A DNA stretch of 11,488 nt. Origin: UBA7359 sp041689615. GTDB lineage: Bacteria; Pseudomonadota; Gammaproteobacteria; Eutrophobiales; Eutrophobiaceae. The translations under genes and the position numbers were made by a program. The notes under the pieces were generated by a model. It was not told the DNA's origin. It was given only the letters and a program-made list of their open reading frames with translations, and searched no databases. Below, piece after piece: positions 5,492-11,488 of the stretch (positions within the stretch are counted from its first letter, which is position 1; every line of letters begins with the position of its first letter). The stretch covers positions 1 to 11,488 of the forward strand of contig JBDNFW010000022.1 of NCBI GenBank assembly GCA_041689615.1, read 5' to 3'.

Positions 5492-6385
5492 ATGCATGAT
5501 ATTGATATAAATTTGTTACGAACATTTATTGTTTTGGCAGAAACATTAAGTTTTACGCGTACTGCTGAACGTGTTTATCGCTCACAATCTGCGGTGAGTA
5601 TGCAGATTGGAAAACTCGAAGAGCTGTTAGGTTGTAAGTTGTTTCAACGAAATAAGCGTAATGTTCGGCTAACCGTTGAAGGAGAAAGGCTGCGTGGTTA
5701 CGCCAGTCAGCTTACCAAACTATCAGATAATCTTGTGGATTGGTTTAATGAGCCAGACGTAGAGGGAGATATTAATTTTGGATCGCCGGAGGATTTTGCA
5801 ACATTTTATTTACCAGAAATTCTTGCCGATTTCGTAAAAGCATATCCCCATGTGGCACTGAATGTAAATTGTGATCTAACTTTGACTTTGATTAAAGACT
5901 TTGAAAAGAAAAAATATGATTTAATTGTAATCAAGCAGGAGCCGCGGAAAATTCATCGCGACGCCATACCATTATGGAGAGAGCAATTGGTTTGGGTAGG
6001 TAGTGACCCTGCAGATCGGGACAAAACATTTAAGAAAACCATTAAAAAATATTGTGATAGTGGTGGTTCGTTACCACTGGTCTTATCACCGCTGCCATGT
6101 GTGTATCGAAAAGGCGCCATTGAAGCACTGGATAAAATCGGTATTGCATGGAAAGTTGTCTATACCAGTCCTAGTTTTGCTGGCGCTATTGCAGCTGTAA
6201 AGGCAGGTTTAGGATTTACAGTATTTCCTAGAAATATGGTGCCAGAGGTATTGATTCCTCTTGAACAAGCTCGTGGTTGGCCAAAGTTAAAGGATGCTGA
6301 AATATGTCTACTTGAAAAGACTAATCGTACACCAGCTATTGAATCGTTTGTGTCCTTTATCAGGGAACGAATTTCTTATAGTTAA
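5492..6385 (+). CDS. LysR-type transcriptional regulator, LrhA-like
   Basis: This 297-residue DNA-binding regulator has the usual LysR length and two-domain plan. The N-terminal winged helix-turn-helix spans about residues 5-63: INLLRTFIVLAETLSFTRTA, then QSAVSMQIGKLEELLGCKLF, then LTVEGERL. The effector-binding domain (about 88-290) starts GDINFGSPEDFATFYLPEIL. It shares with E. coli LrhA the DLLRTF opening, QSAVS in the recognition helix, the IPWRLAY-like segment (IAWKVVYTSPS) and AAVKAGLGFTVFPRNM. LrhA controls motility and surface factors in E. coli, but the effector and targets here cannot be read from sequence. It is divergent from the ComEA-like gene, the usual arrangement for a LysR regulator and its target, and has a candidate LysR box before its own start. 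The ATG at 5492 lacks a good ribosome site, hinting at low expression. The next gene is 276 bases downstream. Confidence 0.92.
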   Translation: MHDIDINLLRTFIVLAETLSFTRTAERVYRSQSAVSMQIGKLEELLGCKLFQRNKRNVRLTVEGERLRGYASQLTKLSDNLVDWFNEPDVEGDINFGSPEDFATFYLPEILADFVKAYPHVALNVNCDLTLTLIKDFEKKKYDLIVIKQEPRKIHRDAIPLWREQLVWVGSDPADRDKTFKKTIKKYCDSGGSLPLVLSPLPCVYRKGAIEALDKIGIAWKVVYTSPSFAGAIAAVKAGLGFTVFPRNMVPEVLIPLEQARGWPKLKDAEICLLEKTNRTPAIESFVSFIRERISYS

Positions 6386-6661
6386 GAAATAGTCCTGACA
6401 ATAGATTAATTTTCAAAATAAATTTTAAACGCCTTTAGTGGAATTATGTAGAAGACAACTAGAAGAATAATTTAAAGTTCTGATAAGGTATGTTGATAGT
6501 ATCTTATAAAAATGTACCAGACTTTTTGAGCTTTTATAATTTAAATTAATCACAATTTCTTATTTAGCCTGTCACCAATTAAAGAAATTAGTGCAACTTT
6601 TTTCAATAATTATTGTTATTAATCAAGTTAATGTTTAATCCAGTTAGGATAATATAAATAA
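6386..6661. other. AT-rich gap before the ATPase operon; likely promoter region
   Basis: No gene is visible. It must hold the LysR 3' end and the promoter of the ATPase operon. Structures seen: AATTTCTT (6554-6561) with AAGAAATT (6582-6589), a perfect 8-bp repeat with a 20-base spacer; CAATAATTATTG (6604-6615), a 12-base perfect palindrome; and ATAAGGTA/TATCTTAT (6483-6507) with one G-T pair. No convincing terminator for the LysR gene and no clear -35/-10 pair could be chosen. AGGA at 6646-6649 is a weak, distant ribosome site for the ATPase. Confidence 0.4.
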
Positions 6662-9385
6662 ATGGACACACTACTTTTAAGACATTGGCATCATCTACCA
6701 CGTGATGAAATAGCTACGCTGTTAGAGTCTGATGCTAACAAGGGGCTTGATACATTCGAGGTTGCTCATCGGCAGTCACATTTTGGATCTAACCGCCTTA
6801 CAACAAAAAAAGGTAAAAATCCTTTTGTTATGTTTCTGTTGCAGTTTAATCAACCTCTTGTCTATATCCTTCTGGGTGCTTCAGCAATTACTTTTGTATT
6901 ACGCGAATGGGTAGATAGCGGAGTTATCTTTGGCGTTGTTCTGGTCAATGCAGTGATTGGTTTTATTCAGGAGTCCAAGGCATTAAAAGCAATTGAAGCA
7001 TTGGCGCGTTCTATGGAAGGTACGTCTATTGTTGTACGTGCAGGAAAAAAAGAAAAGATTCTTGCCTTCAGTCTGGTGCCGGGTGATCTGGTGTTATTGC
7101 AGTCGGGTGATAAGGTGCCTGCCGATCTAAGATTGTTACGTTCCCGCGAATTACAAATTGATGAATCCGCTTTAACAGGTGAATCCGTTCCAGTACAAAA
7201 ACAAGCAGAACACCTGAAGCAGGAAACCTTGTTGGCTGAACGCAGTAACATGGCGTATTCGTCAACTCTGATAACTTATGGTACCGCTGCGGGTTTAGTT
7301 GTTGCAACAGGAGATCACACAGAGATAGGTCGTATCAATGCCTTGATAGCGAGCGCTGCTGTATTAGCAACTCCACTAACCCAAAAGATTACTCATTTCA
7401 GCAAAATATTACTTTGGGTCATTTTGGCATTGGCCGGACTGACATTTATAGCGGGCTGGCTACATGGTGAACTGTTACTGAACTCCTTCATGGCGGCGGT
7501 GGCGTTGGCCGTTGGTGCTATACCGGAAGGTTTACCTGCAGCAATGACGATTATGCTGGCAATAGGTGTCGGTAAGATGGCACGTCGTCATGCCATTATA
7601 CGTAAGATGCCCGCTGTTGAGACTTTGGGTAGTACTACAGTTATTTGCTCTGATAAAACCGGCACCTTAACTAAAAATCAAATGACTGTGTCACAGGTTT
7701 TTTCCGGTGATCAATGTTTTGACATAACGGGTTTGGGTTATGAGCCGAAGGGTGAAATACAATTTAATAATTCTGCCATCGATCCAATTACTTACCCCGC
7801 TTTGATGGAATGTTTAAAAGCTGGATTACTTTGTAATGATTCACGTTTGATTTCTAAAAACGATCAATGGAGTATTGAAGGTGACCCGACAGAGGCTGCG
7901 TTGATCTCCTCAGCAGTTAAGGCAAGTCTTGTTATCGAAACAATGGAGCAGGATATACCACGTATCGATACGTTGGGCTTTGAGTCTCAGCATCAATACA
8001 TGGCTACTTTACATACCGTAGTATCTGATTCAACACAGGTCATTTATTTAAAAGGGTCTGTCGAAAGTGTATTAGCACGTTGTCAGGATAAGTATGATGT
8101 AAATTTAGTATCAGTGCCGTTAGATAAAGAACAGATCCATAAGCAAGTGGAATTAATGGCAGCAAAAGGTCTACGGGTATTGGCCTTTGCTAGAAAAGTA
8201 CCGACAAGTCATATTCAATCAGTCAACCATAGCGATGTTCAGGAAGGGATGAGCTTTCTAGGTTTGCAAGCTATGATGGACCCACCACGTGAGGAAGCTA
8301 TCAGTGCGGTTCGTGCATGTCAGCGCGCAGGCATCCAGGTTAAGATGATTACAGGTGACCATGTTTCCACAGCCGCAGCGATAGCGCGCCAAATCGGTCT
8401 TAGTGGTAGTCAGGAAAATGAATCTGAACGTTTTGCAATTAACGGACATACACTTTCTCAATTGTCTGATCATGAGTTAATTGATGTTGCCCAGTCTGCC
8501 ACAGTGTTTGCACGTGTAACACCCGAACAAAAGTTACGTCTGGTCGAAGCCCTACAAGCTAAAGGTCATATTGTGGCGATGACAGGTGATGGTGTTAATG
8601 ATGCGCCTGCGCTTAAACAAGCCAATATTGGTGTGGCTATGGGAGTAGGTGGAACTGAGGTCGCAAAAGAAGCGGCAGACATGATACTGACCGATGATAA
8701 CTTTGCGACTATTGAAGCGGCCGTTGAAGAAGGGAGGACAGTGTTTGATAATCTGGTTAAATTTATTACCTGGACATTACCAACAAATGTCGGTGAAGGA
8801 TTAGTTATATTAGTGGCAGTGTTTTTTGGTCTGACATTACCTATTACACCAGTACAGATTCTTTGGATTAATATGACGACAGCCCTTTTACTCGGAATGA
8901 TGTTGGCATTTGAAGGTAAAGAACCAGGAATCATGGAACGTCCACCTCGACAGCCGGAAACACCTGTCCTGACAAAAGAACTGGGTATTCGTATCGGGCT
9001 TGTCAGTCTGATGTTATCAGCAGGTGCATTTGGTCTTTTTGAGTGGGCAATGCTAGAAGGTAAAGGCTTGGATACTGCACGTACACTTGCCGTTAATATG
9101 TTTGTCTTTGGCGAATTGTTCTACCTCTTCAATTGTCGTTCTTTGCGTTATTCAATGTTTAAGCTTGGGTTCTTTTCTAATCATTGGTTACTTTTTGGCG
9201 TCATTCTTATGATCCTGTTTCAACTATTTTTTACCTATTCTTCAATTATGAATAAATTGTTTGGAACGACACCACTCGAATTTGTCGAATGGATAATGAT
9301 TTTAACGGGAGGTTTAATTATTCATGGTGTGGTTGGTATTGAGAAATGGCTACATCGGCATATTGAAAATATTCAAGCTGTTTAA
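6662..9385 (+). CDS. P2-type (IIA-like) cation-transporting ATPase
   Basis: This 907-residue inner-membrane pump uses ATP to move a cation, with the full P-type cycle machinery: the N-terminal cation-ATPase domain (about 5-75), LVPGDLVLLQSGDKVPADLR (138-157), the dephosphorylation loop TGES (172-175), PEGLP in helix M4 (288-292), DKTGTLT with the phosphorylated D331, the nucleotide domain with GDPTEAAL (407-414) and KGS (464-466), MITGDH (562-567) and TGDGVNDAPALK (641-652). Ten membrane helices fit the SERCA/PMR1 plan. Of the SERCA calcium ligands, E309 (E289), N768 and E771 (N709, E712 in NVGE), N796 and T799 (N737, T740) and probably E908 (E818) are kept, but D800 is Ala (A741 in WINMTTALLLG). 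A related bacterial subgroup shares this, so the ion may be Ca2+ at one site or another cation; it cannot be named. The antiporter gene follows after 6 bases, so the two are probably cotranscribed. Confidence 0.93.
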   Translation: MDTLLLRHWHHLPRDEIATLLESDANKGLDTFEVAHRQSHFGSNRLTTKKGKNPFVMFLLQFNQPLVYILLGASAITFVLREWVDSGVIFGVVLVNAVIGFIQESKALKAIEALARSMEGTSIVVRAGKKEKILAFSLVPGDLVLLQSGDKVPADLRLLRSRELQIDESALTGESVPVQKQAEHLKQETLLAERSNMAYSSTLITYGTAAGLVVATGDHTEIGRINALIASAAVLATPLTQKITHFSKILLWVILALAGLTFIAGWLHGELLLNSFMAAVALAVGAIPEGLPAAMTIMLAIGVGKMARRHAIIRKMPAVETLGSTTVICSDKTGTLTKNQMTVSQVFSGDQCFDITGLGYEPKGEIQFNNSAIDPITYPALMECLKAGLLCNDSRLISKNDQWSIEGDPTEAALISSAVKASLVIETMEQDIPRIDTLGFESQHQYMATLHTVVSDSTQVIYLKGSVESVLARCQDKYDVNLVSVPLDKEQIHKQVELMAAKGLRVLAFARKVPTSHIQSVNHSDVQEGMSFLGLQAMMDPPREEAISAVRACQRAGIQVKMITGDHVSTAAAIARQIGLSGSQENESERFAINGHTLSQLSDHELIDVAQSATVFARVTPEQKLRLVEALQAKGHIVAMTGDGVNDAPALKQANIGVAMGVGGTEVAKEAADMILTDDNFATIEAAVEEGRTVFDNLVKFITWTLPTNVGEGLVILVAVFFGLTLPITPVQILWINMTTALLLGMMLAFEGKEPGIMERPPRQPETPVLTKELGIRIGLVSLMLSAGAFGLFEWAMLEGKGLDTARTLAVNMFVFGELFYLFNCRSLRYSMFKLGFFSNHWLLFGVILMILFQLFFTYSSIMNKLFGTTPLEFVEWIMILTGGLIIHGVVGIEKWLHRHIENIQAV

Positions 9386-9391
9386 ATAACT

Positions 9392-11029
9392 ATGTTCCCA
9401 GACATATTCACAGAAATGGCAGTCTTGTTATTATTGGCTGCTGCTATTTCCGCATTAGGCGTTCGTTTGCGTCAACCTTTGATTGTGGCTTTCATTGCGG
9501 TCGGTATTCTTGTTGGACCGTCAGTACTTGGTTGGGTAAGTGCAAATGACCAGATCGATTTATTAGCTAAACTCGGAATAACACTCTTATTGTTTGTTGT
9601 AGGTCTTAAACTTGATCTGCATATCATTCGTACTATGGGGCCAGTTGCATTGGCAACCGGTCTTGGTCAAGTAGCATTTACTAGTATTATTGGTTACTTT
9701 ATTGGTCTGGCTTTGGGTATGACACCCATTGCTGCATTATATGTCGCCGTTGCCTTAACATTTTCCAGTACTATTATTATTGTCAAACTTCTTTCCGATA
9801 AGCGTGAAGTAGATACCTTACATGGTCGCATCGCTCTGGGTTTCCTGATAGTACAGGATTTGGTTGTGATTCTGGTGATGATTGGTCTAAATGCCTTTGC
9901 GAGCGGCAGTGGTAGTTCTGCCGCTTATGAAACTCTCAATGTGCTTGTGAAAGGAATAGTTTTTTTGGTTAGTGTTGGATTGGTAATGCGTTTTATTTTT
10001 CCATCACTATTACAATTGCTTTCGCGTTCGCAGGAATTACTAATGTTATTTGGCATTGCCTGGGCCGTTGCCTTGGCCGCACTTGGTGCAATGTTAGGTT
10101 TCAGTAAAGAAGTAGGTGCTTTTGTTGCCGGAGTTTCATTGGCCTCGACCCCATATCGTGATGTGTTAGGAGGACGTCTGGTTAGTTTACGCGACTTTCT
10201 GTTGTTGTTCTTTTTTCTTGATTTAGGTGCACGACTCGATATTAGTTTATTAGGCGGTCAGATTCTGGATGCAATCATACTTTCTGTATTTGTACTTATA
10301 GGGAACCCGTTGATTGTTATGATTATCATGGGCGCACTTGGATATACCAAACGTACCGGGTTTTTAGCCGGGCTTACAGTCGCGCAGATTAGTGAGTTTT
10401 CATTGATACTAGGTGCATTGGGTTTAAGTCTGGGACATATCAATGCCGAAATTATGGGGCTGATTACATTGGTCGGACTGATTACCATCAGTGTATCGAC
10501 ATACATGATTCTTTATTCTCATTCGTTATATAAATGGTTGTCACCCTGGTTAGATATATTTGAACGTCATCAAGTCTATAGAGAGACAGATTTAAATAGT
10601 GTTACTGAAGATACAACAACGCAGGTTATTCTCTTTGGAATGGGGCGCTATGGGAGAGGGATTGCGCAAGCATTGCGTGCACGTGGTTGTCGAGTTTTGA
10701 GTGTGGATTACAATCCTGAATTGGTACGGTCGGGTGACTTCATGGGATACCCAGTACTTTATGGTGATGCTGAAGCCCCTGAATTCATTACATCGCTGCC
10801 ATTAGCCAATACCCAATGGGTTGTGAGTACGCCACGTGAGCTTCATGTTAATAAATCCCTGATCCATGCTTTGCGTAATAACGGCTATGCAGGTCGAATT
10901 GCCGTTACTGCACACAGTTTCGCTGATATTAAAAAGCTGGAACAAGCAGGTGCTGATTTAATATTGGAGCCTTTTTCAGATGCAGCTCAGGATGCTGCTG
11001 ATCGAATTATACTTTCAAGTACAAAGTAA
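9392..11029 (+). CDS. CPA2-family (Kef-type) cation/proton antiporter with RCK N domain
   Basis: This 545-residue protein has a ~380-residue membrane part of about 12-13 helices followed by a cytoplasmic RCK (TrkA-N) nucleotide-binding domain. Membrane landmarks include RQPLIVAFIAVGILVGPSVL (27-46), LLLFVVGLKLDL (65-76), TFSSTIIIVKLLSDK (123-137), IVQDLVVI (153-160), SKEVGAFVAGVSLASTPYR (238-256) and the FFFLDLGARLD segment (273-283). The QD pair (Q155-D156) is the KefB/KefC form rather than the DD of Na+-selective CPA2 members, which favours K+/H+ exchange, by inference. The RCK domain opens VILFGMGRYGRG with the GxGxxG loop at 416-421 and D439 at the end of the second strand, fitting NAD(H) binding; there is no TrkA-C domain. 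The start has no ribosome site and lies 6 bases after the ATPase stop, indicating translational coupling. The stop is 62 bases before the second UspE-like gene, with no terminator between. Confidence 0.9.
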   Translation: MFPDIFTEMAVLLLLAAAISALGVRLRQPLIVAFIAVGILVGPSVLGWVSANDQIDLLAKLGITLLLFVVGLKLDLHIIRTMGPVALATGLGQVAFTSIIGYFIGLALGMTPIAALYVAVALTFSSTIIIVKLLSDKREVDTLHGRIALGFLIVQDLVVILVMIGLNAFASGSGSSAAYETLNVLVKGIVFLVSVGLVMRFIFPSLLQLLSRSQELLMLFGIAWAVALAALGAMLGFSKEVGAFVAGVSLASTPYRDVLGGRLVSLRDFLLLFFFLDLGARLDISLLGGQILDAIILSVFVLIGNPLIVMIIMGALGYTKRTGFLAGLTVAQISEFSLILGALGLSLGHINAEIMGLITLVGLITISVSTYMILYSHSLYKWLSPWLDIFERHQVYRETDLNSVTEDTTTQVILFGMGRYGRGIAQALRARGCRVLSVDYNPELVRSGDFMGYPVLYGDAEAPEFITSLPLANTQWVVSTPRELHVNKSLIHALRNNGYAGRIAVTAHSFADIKKLEQAGADLILEPFSDAAQDAADRIILSSTK

Positions 11030-11091
11030 TGGGAAAACCTTTTCTTAAAGTTTTATTATAGAGACAAGAAGGCTAGGGAGTTGTGAATGAT

Positions 11092-11488
11092 ATGAAACGA
11101 TTCAAAGATATCCTTTGTGTGGTGGAACCCGAAGAAGCCTGCGAAGCTGTAATGGAGCGCGCAGTTTCTCTGGCAGAAAACAATCAAGCTAAATTAACCG
11201 TTGTTGATGTTGTTGAACGCATTTCAATTGAGGCCTCAAAAATTGAAGGGGCGCCCAGTTCAGCTGATTTACAGGCAGCAATGATTAATACGTATGCGAA
11301 GAGTCTGGAAGACTTGGTTGAGCCATATCGTAAACGGGTTGAGATTAAAACCAAAGTGTTAACGGGCGTTCCTTTCCTGGTGATTATTCGGGAAGTATTG
11401 CGTAGTGGACACGACCTTTTGATGAAACTTCCTGAAAGGTGTGATTGGTTGGATCGTTTATTTAGTAGTGATGACATGCATTTGTTTC
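11092..11488 (+). CDS. UspE-like universal stress protein, N-terminal domain (3' end outside window)
   Basis: The frame from the ATG at 11092 is open to the window end (132 codons) and encodes the first domain of a UspE-like tandem universal stress protein. It starts MKRFKDILCVVEPEEACEAV, followed by ERAVSLAENNQAKLTVVDVV, and later has REVLRSGHDLLMK (positions ~100-112 of the product) and WLDRLFSSDDMHLF, as in E. coli UspE (EVISGGHDLVLK, then TDWHLLRKCP). AGGGAG at 11075-11080 is the likely ribosome site, 11 bases from this ATG; an in-frame GTG at 11083 is only 2 bases from it and is a poorer choice. The gene follows the antiporter by 62 bases in the same orientation with no terminator, so it probably belongs to the ATPase-antiporter operon. 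It pairs with the UspE-like C-terminal half at the left edge, implying two related genes. The nucleotide-binding status cannot be judged from this half. Confidence 0.88.
   Translation, partial: MKRFKDILCVVEPEEACEAVMERAVSLAENNQAKLTVVDVVERISIEASKIEGAPSSADLQAAMINTYAKSLEDLVEPYRKRVEIKTKVLTGVPFLVIIREVLRSGHDLLMKLPERCDWLDRLFSSDDMHLF

Noticed and set aside
6483..6507. ATAAGGTA/TATCTTAT stem as a LysR terminator
   Set aside because: It is all AT with a G-T pair and is followed by A-run rather than T-run on the plus strand.
8566..8934. 122-codon minus-strand frame inside the ATPase gene
   Set aside because: It is the antisense of the TGDGVNDAP to M6 region; its Ser/Pro/Ile-rich composition is typical of a shadow frame.
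11184..11477. 97-codon minus-strand frame at the right edge
   Set aside because: It is antisense to the UspE-like N-terminal domain, which has recognisable family motifs.
1..11488. CRISPR arrays, tRNA or rRNA genes, toxin-antitoxin or phage-defence genes
   Set aside because: No regularly spaced repeats, tRNA-like cloverleaf with CCA end, rRNA sequence or defence-type domain was seen; all intact genes are membrane transport, stress or regulation genes.

Overview
The window looks like chromosomal DNA of a proteobacterium, most probably a gammaproteobacterium. The basis is strong protein resemblance to enterobacterial-type YccA, UspE, NhaA and LrhA, plus a VC0807-type membrane protein. This placement is inferred from recognised protein families only; there is no rRNA or other phylogenetic marker. 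Nearly every intact gene encodes a membrane ion or stress protein, so this is an ion-homeostasis and stress-adaptation neighbourhood.

Layout. Positions 1-870, plus strand: the C-terminal end of a UspE-like universal stress protein, then a PsiE-family membrane protein. Positions 1062-1112: two hairpins at a convergent junction. Positions 1134-4903, minus strand and visibly more GC-rich: yccA (Bax-inhibitor-1 family), a decayed rhodanese-type lipoprotein gene, a VC0807-family membrane protein, a decayed IS30-family transposase, and nhaA. Positions 4983-5323, minus strand: a short secreted ComEA-like helix-hairpin-helix protein with a clean terminator. Positions 5492-6385, plus strand: a divergent LrhA-like LysR regulator with a candidate LysR box just before its start. 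Positions 6662-11488, plus strand, AT-rich: an apparent operon of a P2-type cation ATPase, a CPA2 (Kef-type) antiporter with an RCK domain 6 bases later, and the N-terminal part of a second UspE-like protein running off the edge.

How the genes may work together. NhaA exchanges Na+ for H+, the CPA2 protein probably moves K+ or Na+ against H+ under nucleotide control through its RCK domain, and the P-type ATPase pumps a cation at the cost of ATP. YccA and PsiE are membrane-stress proteins, and the two UspE-like proteins frame the region. The most coherent unit is ATPase-antiporter-UspE, which suggests coupled cation and pH homeostasis under stress. This functional reading is inference. I see no convincing wholly new system. 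The points most worth checking are the ATPase cation site (Ala where SERCA has an essential Asp), the two unannotated gene relics, the LysR/ComEA pair with its palindrome, and the composition boundary. I saw no rRNA, tRNA or CRISPR array.
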